From the NCBI RefSeq assembly GCF_014204915.1, contig NZ_JACHMH010000001.1:3869501-3933500 (forward strand): a stretch of 64,000 nucleotides of DNA, read 5' to 3'. Positions within the stretch are counted from its first letter, which is position 1. Every line of letters begins with the position of its first letter. The notes under the pieces are model-generated. The model saw only the letters and a program-made list of their open reading frames with translations. It had not been told where the DNA came from and did not search any database. Shown one piece after another: positions 6,931-15,062 of the stretch. A program made the position numbers and the translations under genes. Source of the DNA: Crossiella cryophila (GTDB lineage Bacteria; Actinomycetota; Actinomycetes; Mycobacteriales; Pseudonocardiaceae).

Positions 6931-8080
6931 GCGTGCCAACCGTCTCGCCTTCGCTGAGCGTGCCATGCTCCGCGCGCCCGCGCACGATCTGGGTGAGGTC
7001 CTGGCGGACATTCTCCACACCGAGTACGGAGCCAGTGGCACTGAGGTGTTCCTCGCCGACTACCGCATGCTGGCCCTGCAACCCCTGCGCGCGGAAGCCC
7101 CGGCCCCGATGGCCATCGCGGGCACCCCGGCCGGCCTGGCCTTCGGCGGCCAGGAACCGGTGCGCCGCACCGAGGACACGCACGAGGTCCTCTACCTGCC
7201 GATGACCGTGCGCGGCGACCGCTTCGGCGTGCTCCGGGTCTCCTTCGCCAGTCAGCCCGCCGAGGCCGACGCCGAGGAACTGGTCGACCTGGCCCACGCC
7301 GCCGCCCAGGCATTCCAGGTGGCCGAGGCCGCCACCGACCGCTTCCGCCAGGCCCGCAGGGCCGAACGGCTGACCCTGGCCGCGGAGATCCAGTGGCAGC
7401 TGCTGCCCGGCCGCGGCCTGGCCCGCCCCGAGTTCACCCTGGCCGGCCAGCTCGAACCGGCCTACGCCGTGCGCGGCGACAACTACGACTGGACCGCCGA
7501 CGCCGACTCGGTGATCGTCGCGGTCACCAACGGCATGGGCGAGAGCGTGGACGCCGCCCTGCTCACCAGCCTGGCCACCAACGCCCTGCGCAACGCCCGG
7601 CGGGCCGGCCTGAGCCTGCCCGACCAGGCCGCACTGGCCGACCAGGCCATCTGGTCCCAGCACGGCGGCCACCAGCACGTCTCCACCCTGCTGCTCCGGC
7701 TGGACATCCCGGACGGCCGGGTCACCGCCATCGACGCCGGCTCGCCCCGGATCTGGCGGCTGCGCGCGGGCGAGGTGTCCCCGGTGCACCTGGAACCGCA
7801 GCTCCCGCTGGGCATGTTCGACAGCACCGTCTACGTGGAGCAGGAGTTCAGCGTCCGGCCAGGCGACCGGCTGTTCCTGCTCAGCGACGGCATCTACGAG
7901 TCCATCTTCGAGGGCCGCCGCTACGCCGACAGCCTGGAACGCATGCTCAAGACCACCGCCAACCTGCCACCGGGCGAGGCGATCAGGGCCCTGCTGCACG
8001 ACCTGCGCGCCTTCTGCCAGGACCAGTACCTGGACGACGACGCGGTCGGCGTCTGCCTGGACTGGGTCGGGCGGCCCTAG
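6929..8080 (+). CDS. SpoIIE/PP2C-type phosphatase with GAF-like N-terminal domain
   Basis: 383 residues. Residues about 15-135 resemble a GAF-type sensor (EVLYLPMTVRGDRFGVLRVSF); residues about 150-380 form a SpoIIE/RsbU phosphatase (AAEIQWQLLP linker, RGDNYDW, LLSDGIYES, LDDDAVGVCLDW). The first metal Asp (Asp184) and the C-terminal aspartates are present. The central GDVSGHG motif is replaced by AVTNGMG, so one expected metal ligand is lost and activity may be altered. Family role: dephosphorylates STAS antagonists in sigma-factor partner switching. It is divergent from the MarR gene, with start codons in one CATG, and shares a CTAG stop with the convergent response regulator. An internal start at Met13 would separate the genes. 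Confidence 0.85.
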   Translation: MRANRLAFAERAMLRAPAHDLGEVLADILHTEYGASGTEVFLADYRMLALQPLRAEAPAPMAIAGTPAGLAFGGQEPVRRTEDTHEVLYLPMTVRGDRFGVLRVSFASQPAEADAEELVDLAHAAAQAFQVAEAATDRFRQARRAERLTLAAEIQWQLLPGRGLARPEFTLAGQLEPAYAVRGDNYDWTADADSVIVAVTNGMGESVDAALLTSLATNALRNARRAGLSLPDQAALADQAIWSQHGGHQHVSTLLLRLDIPDGRVTAIDAGSPRIWRLRAGEVSPVHLEPQLPLGMFDSTVYVEQEFSVRPGDRLFLLSDGIYESIFEGRRYADSLERMLKTTANLPPGEAIRALLHDLRAFCQDQYLDDDAVGVCLDWVGRP

Positions 8081-8724
8081 ACCAGCCCGTTGAGGTGCGC
8101 GTACACCACCGCGTGCACCCGGTCCCGCAACCCCAGCTTGGCCAGGATCCGGGACACGTGCGTCTTCACCGTCTCATCGCCCACGTGCAGGGCCGCGGCG
8201 ATCTCGGCGTTGCTGCACGCCCGCGCCACCAGCAGCAGCACCTCCCGCTCCCGGACGGTCAGCGAGTCCAGCCCCGGATCCGAGGCCGGCGGCGCGAGGC
8301 TGCCGGCGAACCGGGCGATCAGCCGCTGGGTCACCGAGGGGTCGATCAGCGCGTCCCCGCGCGCGGCCACCCGGATCGCGGTCAGCAGCTCCTCCGGCGG
8401 CAGGCTCTTGAGCAGGAACCCGCTCGCCCCGGCCCGCAACGCCCGGTAGACGTACTCGTCGTTGTCGTAGGTGGTCAGCACGACCACCTTGGTCCGGTTG
8501 TCCGGCGCGGCCAGGATGGCCTCGGTGGCGCTGAGCCCGTCCACCTTGGGCATCCGGATGTCCAGCATCGCCACATCCGGCCGCAACCTGGCCACCTCGG
8601 CCACCGCCGCCCGCCCGTCCGCGGCCTCGCCAACGCACTCCAGGTCCGCCTGGGTGTCCAGCAGCGCCCGCAACCCCGACCGCAGCATCGCGTGATCGTC
8701 GGCCAGCAGCACCCGCACCGTCAT
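8077..8724 (-). CDS. NarL/LuxR-family response regulator
   Basis: 215 residues. The receiver domain (residues 1-120) has acidic pair Asp9-Asp10, phospho-acceptor Asp55 (VAMLDIRMPKVDG) and Lys in FLLKSLPPEELL. The C-terminal LuxR helix-turn-helix is LTVREREVLLLVARACSNAEIAAALHVGDETVKTHV. It overlaps the histidine kinase gene upstream by 4 bp (ATGA), so they are translationally coupled. The stop shares CTAG (8077-8080) with the convergent phosphatase gene. The divergent exported-protein operon at 10021 is the natural target, given repeats in the shared control region; that link is inference. Confidence 0.95.
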   Translation of the reverse strand: MTVRVLLADDHAMLRSGLRALLDTQADLECVGEAADGRAAVAEVARLRPDVAMLDIRMPKVDGLSATEAILAAPDNRTKVVVLTTYDNDEYVYRALRAGASGFLLKSLPPEELLTAIRVAARGDALIDPSVTQRLIARFAGSLAPPASDPGLDSLTVREREVLLLVARACSNAEIAAALHVGDETVKTHVSRILAKLGLRDRVHAVVYAHLNGLV

Positions 8725-9875
8725 CCCCGCACCCCCAGCGGAAACGTCACCGAGGTCGACCAGGTCCGACCGTCCGGATCCACCCCGTAGGTGGCCACCC
8801 CGTCGAACATCCCGGCCCGGCTGCGGATCCCGGCCAGCCCACGGCCCTCGCCCGCCGCCGGATCCCGGGCCACCCGCACCGCCACCGTGTTCCTGGTGTG
8901 CACCGCCAGCGCCCCGGCCCGGAACTCCAGCTCCACGTCCACCCCGCGGGAATCCCCGTGCCGCAACGCGTTCGTGAGCATCTCCTGGATGATCCGGTAC
9001 AGCGTGATGCCCAGCGAGTCCGGCACCGCCCTCGGCTCGCCACTGCGCCGCAACCGCGCCGGTATCCCGGCCGCGCGCACCCCGTCGAACAACTCCTCCA
9101 GGTTCTCCAGCCCCGGCTGCCGCGCGCCGTCCCCGTTGTCCCCGTGCAGCAGGTCCAGCAGGTGCCGCAGGTCCACCATGGCCGCCTGGCTCGCGCTCTC
9201 CACCGCCCGCAGCGAACTGGCCGCCCCCGCCGCCCCCGGCCCCAGACTCAGCCGGGCCGCCCCGGCGTGCAGGTTGATCGCGCTGACGTGGTGCGCGATC
9301 ACGTCGTGCAGATCCCTGGCGATCGCACTGCGCTCCCTGGCGATCGCCTCGGCCAGTGCCTGTTCCTCGTCCCGCTGTTCCCGTTCCGCCCGCTGCTCCA
9401 GCTCGGCCAGGTAGGCCCGCCGCGCCGTGGTGTAGCGCCCGACCAGCCAGGGCAGCACCGCCCCGGTCAGGATCGCCACCGGCCACAGGTGCCACACCTC
9501 CGGCCGGTGCAGCAGCTGGGTGGCCACCCGGGAGATCACCAGCACGCCCAGCGCGGTCCACGCCTGCCACCCGGACAGCCAGGCCCCCGCCCGGTACCCG
9601 GCCACCATCAGCCCGGCGTCGTTGCCCTCCACCAGCAGCAACACCGAGGTCATCTGCACGATCCCGTGCAACGCGGCCATCACCCCGGAATGCCGGGCCG
9701 GTCCGGCCAGCCCCAGGTCCACCAGGACCACCGCGGCCAGCACGGCCCAGGCCTGCCAGCTGGTGCCGCAGCCCCTGAGCAGGAACAGCATCGAGTCGGT
9801 CAGCGCGCACACCGTGGCGACCAGCACCGACTGCCGGGACAACGACCGGCTCGGCTCGTTGGCGCCAATGCGCAT
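8721..9875 (-). CDS. sensor histidine kinase (HisKA_3/DesK type)
   Basis: 384 residues. About five hydrophobic segments in residues 15-145 form the membrane sensor; a charged coiled stretch (152-180) leads to the HisKA_3 box AIARDLHDVIAHHVSAI with phospho-accepting His190. The ATPase domain shows QEMLTNALRHG (N box) and GEGRGLAGIRSR (G box). No large extracellular sensor domain is present, so the signal may be sensed in the membrane. The ATG at 9875 has a strong GGGAGGA site; 32 upstream in-frame codons are ignored. It forms an operon with the response regulator. Confidence 0.94.
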   Translation of the reverse strand: MRIGANEPSRSLSRQSVLVATVCALTDSMLFLLRGCGTSWQAWAVLAAVVLVDLGLAGPARHSGVMAALHGIVQMTSVLLLVEGNDAGLMVAGYRAGAWLSGWQAWTALGVLVISRVATQLLHRPEVWHLWPVAILTGAVLPWLVGRYTTARRAYLAELEQRAEREQRDEEQALAEAIARERSAIARDLHDVIAHHVSAINLHAGAARLSLGPGAAGAASSLRAVESASQAAMVDLRHLLDLLHGDNGDGARQPGLENLEELFDGVRAAGIPARLRRSGEPRAVPDSLGITLYRIIQEMLTNALRHGDSRGVDVELEFRAGALAVHTRNTVAVRVARDPAAGEGRGLAGIRSRAGMFDGVATYGVDPDGRTWSTSVTFPLGVRG

Positions 9876-9900
9876 GCCCAGTCCTCCCCACCCTGTCCGC

Positions 9901-10006
9901 CCGGCCGACCCTGAGATGATCCGACACCGCCCCCGGAGGCCGAGTCCCCCGTGCGGGGGAGCCCGGATCACCCTGTGCCGTGACGCTTTCCGCCCCGGCC
10001 GACCCT
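9901..10006. promoter_or_regulatory. control region between two-component genes and exported-protein operon
   Basis: A 12-bp direct repeat CCGGCCGACCCT occurs at 9901-9912 and 9995-10006. Between the copies lies a perfect 16-bp palindrome TCCCCCGTGCGGGGGA (9945-9960). The gap serves two divergent promoters. These are candidate binding sites for the adjacent response regulator. Confidence 0.55.
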
Positions 10007-10020
10007 AACGTCCAGCGGTG

Positions 10021-11382
10021 ATGGACATCTCCGGCAAGACGCGGGCAACGGTGCTGGTCAGCCTGGTGTGCGCGCTCGGCCTGCTACTCGGCCCCGGCCT
10101 CGCGCTGGCCGACGGCGCGGACACCGGCGCGGACATCCAGGTCGCGCAGACCCTGGGCGAACGCGAGCTGACCGTGGTGATCCGCACCGTCGAACCGGTG
10201 CCCGGCCCGGTGCGGGTGGACGTGGTCACGCACGCGGGCAGCCCGCCAGGCGAACTCGCGTTGCGGCTGTCCAGCTCCGGCGTGCAGTTCAGCGCGGCCA
10301 AGGTCCAGCTCGGCGCCACCCCCGGCTTCCACCGCGGCACGCTGAGCGTGGACCGGGCGGGCCCGTGGGAGCTGGCCGTCGACGACGGCAACCGGGTCGC
10401 CACCATCCCGTTCGTGGTCCCGGCCAGGGTGAAGTCCACCGCGGAGAACACCGTGTACGGCGGCTTCGTCGCCGCCGGGGTCCTGCTGCTGGCCGCCCTG
10501 CTGCTCGCGCTGCGCGGCCACGGCCTGCTCGCGGTGGCCCCGGCTGCCGGGATGATCGCGGCGCTCGCGGTCGCGGTCACCGCCGCGCTGCTCTCGGCCA
10601 CCGTGCCACCGCCACCCGCCCCCGGCTCGGTCTGGGACCCGACCTACGACAACGTCGCCGACCCGTACGCCCGCCCACCGCAACCCGCGATCGACCCGGC
10701 CCGGCCACCGGTCACCGTGCTCGCCGACCAGATCGGCGAGGACCTGCGGCTGGCCATCACCGACAGCGCCACCGGCCAGCCGGTGGACGACCTGCTGGTG
10801 CACGACAACGCGTTGGTGCACCTCGCGGTGGTCTCGCCGTCGGGGCGGTTGTGGCACCTGCACCCGATCCGGGTGGCGGCTGGGGACTACCGGGCCCGGC
10901 TGATCGCACCGGAATCCGGCCGGTACGCGGTGGCGGCCGAGGTGGCACGCCGGGGAGGCGGGCGTCAACTGGCCCGGACTTCCTTGCACCTCAACCAGAT
11001 CGCGCCCTCGGTGGCGCGGCTGGAACAGGTCGAGCTGTCGCGGGTGATCGAACCCGCCGGCACGCCGAGCACCTTGACCGCTCGGTTCGGCAAGGCGGAT
11101 CTCCAGCCGTGGCTGGGCATGCTGGGGCACTTGATCGTGGTCGGCCCGGTGCGCGGGGAGATCGCGGATTCGCCGGTGTGGGCGCATGTGCACTCGATGA
11201 TCCCGCCGACGCCGGGGCAGCTGGGGCGGCCGGATGAGAGCGTGGCCGCGTACGGGCCGGATGTGCCGTTCACCTATAGCTTTCCGCTGCCCGGCCGGTA
11301 CCTGGTGTGGGCGCAGGCCGAGCGGGACTACGCGGTCCGGACCGTCGCCGCGGTCGTCGATGTGCCGGAGGCCGCCCGATGA
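10021..11382 (+). CDS. exported/membrane protein of unknown function with His-rich C-terminal domain
   Basis: 453 residues. A signal peptide (residues 1-30, ending LALA) precedes an Ig-like extracytoplasmic region. Two hydrophobic segments follow near residues 140-200, then a proline-rich linker and a large C-terminal domain. That domain has paired histidines in LWHLHP, LGMLGHLIVV and WAHVH, reminiscent of metal-binding exported domains; FixH/YtkA-like folds are encoded next door. I do not recognise a named family. It is the first gene of a four-gene operon (next start overlaps by 4 bp). ATG 10021 or GTG 10018 are equally possible starts; neither has a strong Shine-Dalgarno. A metal or redox role is inference from the histidines and neighbours. 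Confidence 0.8.
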   Translation: MDISGKTRATVLVSLVCALGLLLGPGLALADGADTGADIQVAQTLGERELTVVIRTVEPVPGPVRVDVVTHAGSPPGELALRLSSSGVQFSAAKVQLGATPGFHRGTLSVDRAGPWELAVDDGNRVATIPFVVPARVKSTAENTVYGGFVAAGVLLLAALLLALRGHGLLAVAPAAGMIAALAVAVTAALLSATVPPPPAPGSVWDPTYDNVADPYARPPQPAIDPARPPVTVLADQIGEDLRLAITDSATGQPVDDLLVHDNALVHLAVVSPSGRLWHLHPIRVAAGDYRARLIAPESGRYAVAAEVARRGGGRQLARTSLHLNQIAPSVARLEQVELSRVIEPAGTPSTLTARFGKADLQPWLGMLGHLIVVGPVRGEIADSPVWAHVHSMIPPTPGQLGRPDESVAAYGPDVPFTYSFPLPGRYLVWAQAERDYAVRTVAAVVDVPEAAR

Positions 11383-11783
11383 GAAAGCCGGTTCTCCTTG
11401 CCGCCGCGGTACTTCTGGTTGTCGCCGGACTGATGGTGTTCCTGTGGCCGCGGGCCGAGGCCGGTACCACGACCGCCAAGCAGAGCACGCCGAAGCACAC
11501 CGTGGAACTGGCCATCACCGACCCGAAACCCGGCGACAACACGGTGCTGCTCGCGGTGACCGAGCGGAACGGGAATCCCGCCGCGGTGGACCGGGTGAGC
11601 GTGGAGCCGGTGATGCCGACCATGGGTCACGCGCTCACCCCGCTCAGCGCGGTGGCCGAGGCGCCGGGGCGGTTCCGGGCGCACGGGCACCTGTTCCACA
11701 TGTCCGGGCCGTGGCAGGTCACCGTGGTGCTGCACGGACCGTCCGGGGTCGACCGGGTCCCCTTTTCGTTGCTGGTCAAGTGA
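11379..11783 (+). CDS. YtkA/FixH-like exported domain protein
   Basis: 134 residues. One N-terminal membrane anchor or signal (residues 4-24) is followed by a single extracytoplasmic beta domain. Conserved elements are VEPVMPTMGHA and HGHLFHMSGPWQVTVVL, the Met/His pattern of YtkA-like (PF13115-type) domains found in copper and cytochrome-oxidase contexts. The ATG overlaps the preceding stop (ATGA), so translation is coupled. The Met-His residues make copper binding a reasonable guess, but the sequence alone does not prove it. Confidence 0.8.
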   Translation: MRKPVLLAAAVLLVVAGLMVFLWPRAEAGTTTAKQSTPKHTVELAITDPKPGDNTVLLAVTERNGNPAAVDRVSVEPVMPTMGHALTPLSAVAEAPGRFRAHGHLFHMSGPWQVTVVLHGPSGVDRVPFSLLVK

Positions 11784-11794
11784 GAGGAACGCCG

Positions 11795-12910
11795 ATGGAG
11801 ATCACCGCGCCGGCCGCGACAGCGGTGTCGACGAGCGCGCCGAAGGGGTTGGTCGCGGCCGGATTCGTGCTCGGCGGCAGTGTGCTGTCGCTGACCGGAC
11901 TGACCTGGGACATCCAGTGGCACAGCGATGTCGGGCCGGACACCTTCTTCACCCTGCCGCACCTGCTCCTGTACTCGGGCAGCGCCATCGCCGGGATCGC
12001 CAGCCTGGTGGTGGTGCTGCTGACCACCGCGGCCGAGCGGGCCGGCCGCGAGGTGGATCCGATCGTGGGCGGGCGTGCGGTCGGGGTGTTCGGGCGTACC
12101 TTCGCCGCGCCGGTGGGGTACCTGATCTCCGGACTGGGCGCGGCCTCGTTCCTGTTGTACGGCCTGTGGGATCAGTGGTGGCATTCGCTGTACGGGTTCG
12201 ACGCGGTGATCGCCTCGCCACCGCACATCGGGTTGCTGCTGTCGGTGGCGATCACCATGGTGGGCACGGTGATGGTGTTCGCGACCGCCCGGCACCACCG
12301 CTGGGGCGTGATCGGCGGACTGGTCAGCCTGGCGGTGCTGTTCGGGTTCAGCACGGTGATCACCATCGGGCTCGGCCAGATTCCGACCGGGCCGGTGGAG
12401 CCGGTCCCGGCGGGGACGGCGTTCCTGGCCGCGTTGATCCTGATCCTGGGTGCCCGGCTGGTGGATCGGCCAGGGGGCGCGCTGGGGGTGGCGGCGGTGC
12501 TGGCCGCGTTGCAGGGTGTGTATTGGTGGTTCTCGCCTTGGGCGGCAAGGGTTTACGCGGATGCGATCGGGTTGCCGGTGCGGGACTACGTGGACGGGAT
12601 TCCCGACCTGCCGTCGATCTGGCCGTTGAGCCTGTTGGTGGTCGGTGGACTGGTGGAGCTGCTGCTCGGGGTCGCCCGGCGTGGTGGTGACCTGGGCCGG
12701 ATGGGCTGGATCGCCGGTGGCGTGGCGGGTTTGCTGGTCGGCGGCTTGGCGCCGGTGCAGACGGTGGTGTTGCGCGAGCTGCCGTTGCCTGGGGCGGAGG
12801 TGCTGATCGCCACCGCGGTCGCCGGGTTGGTGCTGGGGGCGGTCGGCGGGTTCTTGGCGGTGCGGTTCGGCGGGATGCTGCGGCAGCTCGCTCCGGTGCG
12901 GGAAGGGTGA
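11795..12910 (+). CDS. polytopic membrane protein with duplicated WD-WH-PH motif
   Basis: 371 residues, about ten membrane segments. Two copies of one motif are visible: Trp38-Asp39, Trp42-His43-Ser44, Gly47, Asp49, Pro55-His56, and again Trp125-Asp126, Trp129-His130-Ser131, Gly134, Asp136, Pro143-His144. These conserved Trp, Asp and His residues sit at membrane edges and could bind metal or heme. I do not know a named family with an assigned function. It follows the YtkA-like gene by 11 bp with a GAGAGGAA site, and its stop overlaps the next GTG start. It is probably the membrane core of the four-gene system. Confidence 0.8.
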   Translation: MEITAPAATAVSTSAPKGLVAAGFVLGGSVLSLTGLTWDIQWHSDVGPDTFFTLPHLLLYSGSAIAGIASLVVVLLTTAAERAGREVDPIVGGRAVGVFGRTFAAPVGYLISGLGAASFLLYGLWDQWWHSLYGFDAVIASPPHIGLLLSVAITMVGTVMVFATARHHRWGVIGGLVSLAVLFGFSTVITIGLGQIPTGPVEPVPAGTAFLAALILILGARLVDRPGGALGVAAVLAALQGVYWWFSPWAARVYADAIGLPVRDYVDGIPDLPSIWPLSLLVVGGLVELLLGVARRGGDLGRMGWIAGGVAGLLVGGLAPVQTVVLRELPLPGAEVLIATAVAGLVLGAVGGFLAVRFGGMLRQLAPVREG

Positions 12911-13443
12911 GCGGGATGCGGAAAGCGGTGGCGGGGATGCTGGGGGCGGCGGCTTTGCTGCTGGGCTCGGCCGCGCCCGCGCTGGCCTATGAGCCGGTGA
13001 ACGTGGTGCACGCGGAGACGGTGCAGGCCGGGCCGTACAAACTGACGGTGGGCTTCAGCACCTGGCCGCTGAAAGCGTTGCAGTCACTGGACTTCAGCTT
13101 CGCACCGGAGGGCGGGATCCAGGGCCGCTCCGGCAAGCTGACGGTGCTGGGGCCGGAGACGACCCGGGAGTACCCGCGGCCGTTGGTGCGGCATCCGCGC
13201 AAGCGCGAGGTGTGGGGACTGGACGTGCAAAGCCTGCCCACGGAAGGGAACTGGACGCTCAAGTTCACTGTGGACGGTGCGCAGGGGGCAGGGTCCGGGC
13301 AGCTGAGTGTGCCGGTGCTGGAGCAGCCTGGGCCGCCGATGGGGTTGAGCTGGGCGATCAGCACGTTGCCGCTGTTCGGGTTGGTGGGTTTGCTGGTGGT
13401 GGCCTGGCGGCGGAGCAGGCCGGAGCCAGCGCTCGCCGGCTAG
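12907..13443 (+). CDS. exported membrane-anchored protein of unknown function
   Basis: 178 residues. The N-terminal signal peptide (to about residue 27, ALA) is followed by an extracytoplasmic beta-rich domain (residues 30-145) and a C-terminal transmembrane segment (LPLFGLVGLLVVAW) with a basic tail, so it is anchored facing outward. The GTG start overlaps the previous stop (GTGA); an ATG three codons later is the alternative. It is the last gene of the 10021-13443 operon. Its stop shares CTAG with the convergent DUF3618-like gene, leaving no room for a terminator. Confidence 0.78.
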   Translation: MSGMRKAVAGMLGAAALLLGSAAPALAYEPVNVVHAETVQAGPYKLTVGFSTWPLKALQSLDFSFAPEGGIQGRSGKLTVLGPETTREYPRPLVRHPRKREVWGLDVQSLPTEGNWTLKFTVDGAQGAGSGQLSVPVLEQPGPPMGLSWAISTLPLFGLVGLLVVAWRRSRPEPALAG

Positions 13444-13634
13444 CCGCGGATCTTCCGCAGGAGCAGGAGAACGACCAGCAGGGCCAGGCCGCCGAGGGCG
13501 AACGGGACGAACTCGGCGGCCCGGTGCAGTTTCCGCTCGGCCCGGCGGTTGAGTTCGCCGACGGTGTCGCCGAGCCGCGCCCGGGTGTGCTGGACCTGCT
13601 GCTGGAGTTCCTCGACCCGGTCTGTCCCGCTCAT
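13440..13634 (-). CDS. DUF3618-like small membrane protein
   Basis: 64 residues. The first half is a charged helix (VEELQQQVQHTRARLGDTVGEL) matching DUF3618-type proteins; one transmembrane segment (about residues 42-60) and a basic tail follow. Such proteins often accompany phage-shock-like or stress membrane genes; the role is unknown. I used the ATG at 13634, preceded by AAAGGAGC. Its TAG stop and that of the convergent gene are the two strands of one CTAG. Confidence 0.8.
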   Translation of the reverse strand: MSGTDRVEELQQQVQHTRARLGDTVGELNRRAERKLHRAAEFVPFALGGLALLVVLLLLRKIRG

Positions 13635-13729
13635 CGCCGGGCTCCTTTCCGTGACTGCGTTCGGAGTAACCCGGGATCGGTGGTTGAAACTCCGTTTTCG
13701 CAGGCAGGTTGGCGGGCACCTGCCTGGAT

Positions 13730-14089
13730 ATGGATGCCGTCGAACCCACGCCAGTACGTCGTGCCGAAGCCGTCGCGGTTGACGAGGGGCGGTTCTCGCC
13801 CGAGCAGCTACATGCCGAGGCGATGGCTGCCTGCCTGTGGCATGCCGTCGCTGAGGCGGCCGGGCGGTTGGGGGTGGCGGCCGGGAAGTTCCAGGTGGCG
13901 GCATGTTCGCAGTTCGTGGGGAGTCTCAACGGGGAGTACAGCTTGGAGGTGGTGGCTACCGTTGTCGCACCCGGGCTTTCGGCGAAGGTGGTGCACGAGG
14001 TGATTCGGGAGGCTGATCGGTTATGGCCTTATACGAGTGGGAACTGGGGGCGGATCGCGGTGCGGGTTGGGCCTGGCCACCCACAGTGA
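13730..14089 (+). CDS. OsmC/Ohr-like protein lacking the second catalytic Cys
   Basis: 119 residues, shorter than Ohr/OsmC (about 140). It matches from SPEQLHAEAMAACLWHAV, the region of the peroxidatic Cys (Cys35), through the central strands to READRLWPYTSGNWGRIAVRV. In Ohr proteins the last region reads CPYS with the resolving Cys; here it is WPYT (Trp99). It may therefore work as a one-Cys enzyme or have lost peroxidase activity. ATG 13730 was preferred to an upstream TTG. It is upstream of, and collinear with, the LysR gene. Confidence 0.72.
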   Translation: MDAVEPTPVRRAEAVAVDEGRFSPEQLHAEAMAACLWHAVAEAAGRLGVAAGKFQVAACSQFVGSLNGEYSLEVVATVVAPGLSAKVVHEVIREADRLWPYTSGNWGRIAVRVGPGHPQ

Positions 14090-14114
14090 TCAGTTTGTGG
14101 TGCAGGGCTCACCC

Positions 14115-15062
14115 ATGAATGGATCCGACGCATGGAATCCTGAACGCGTGCAATCTGACGTCGATCTCAAACTTCTCCGCTACTTTCTCGCGGTGGCCGA
14201 CGAGGGCACCTTCACCCGTGCGTCCGAGCGCCTGAGCATGACCCAGCCTGCGCTGTCGCGCGCGATCCGAACACTGGAGAAGGCGGTCGGCACCCCGCTG
14301 TTCACCCGGGGGCCACGTGGCACCACGCTGACCCCGGCCGGATTGATCCTGAGCCAGGATGCCCGAACGCTGGTCGAGTCCGTCGGCGCCGCGCTGACCA
14401 GGGCAGCCAGGTTCGGACCCGACCGACCGCCGCTCCGCGTGACCGCCCCCGGGTGCGATGTGCGCATCCTGCAGGCGCTGGTGGAGTCCTACAACGAGCG
14501 CTATCCGAGCGCGCGGCCGGCCCACGCGGCCATGGTTGACCGGCGGGTCCAGGCCGACGAGGTCCGGGCCGGCGAGGCCGAGGTGACGCTGCTGCGTTTC
14601 CCAGCGGACAGGCGTGGCCTCGACGCCGAACTCCTGCGGTCTGATCCCCGCGTCGCACTGGTACCCGAGTCGCATCCGATGGCGGGCCGGCCGGTGGTGC
14701 AGCGGACGGAACTGGCCGGCGAGATGTTTCCGGTCTGGCCCGACCTCACGCCCGCCGAAACGGCCTTCTGGATGGGCACGGATCTCGAGGATCACCCATG
14801 GCGGCCAGGCCCGGCAGTGCAGGATGGCGCCCAGTTCGTCGGCAGCATCCGGCTCGGCCAGGCGATCGGCTTCATCGCGGCGCCCCATCTCCCGGACGTG
14901 CCACGCGACGGCATCAGCGTCATCCCCTCGGTCGCGGGCCTGTCACCCAGCGAACTCTGGATCGCCTGGGCCGCGAAGGCGACCTCTCCTGACGTGGCGC
15001 GGTTCGTACGTCATGCCGGTGCGATCGGGGAAAGAACCACGACGTCGCGAGGCTTGGCGTAA
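14115..15062 (+). CDS. LysR-family transcriptional regulator
   Basis: 315 residues. The N-terminal winged helix reads LKLLRYFLAVADEGTFTRASERLSMTQPALSRAIRTLEKAVGTPLFTRGPRGTTLTPAG, unmistakably LysR. A periplasmic-binding-like effector domain follows (residues about 100-300). ATG 14115 was chosen; a GTG about 11 codons later is possible. The 3' end overlaps the convergent monooxygenase-like gene by 52 bp, which is its likely functional partner although it is not divergent. The effector is unknown. Confidence 0.92.
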   Translation: MNGSDAWNPERVQSDVDLKLLRYFLAVADEGTFTRASERLSMTQPALSRAIRTLEKAVGTPLFTRGPRGTTLTPAGLILSQDARTLVESVGAALTRAARFGPDRPPLRVTAPGCDVRILQALVESYNERYPSARPAHAAMVDRRVQADEVRAGEAEVTLLRFPADRRGLDAELLRSDPRVALVPESHPMAGRPVVQRTELAGEMFPVWPDLTPAETAFWMGTDLEDHPWRPGPAVQDGAQFVGSIRLGQAIGFIAAPHLPDVPRDGISVIPSVAGLSPSELWIAWAAKATSPDVARFVRHAGAIGERTTTSRGLA

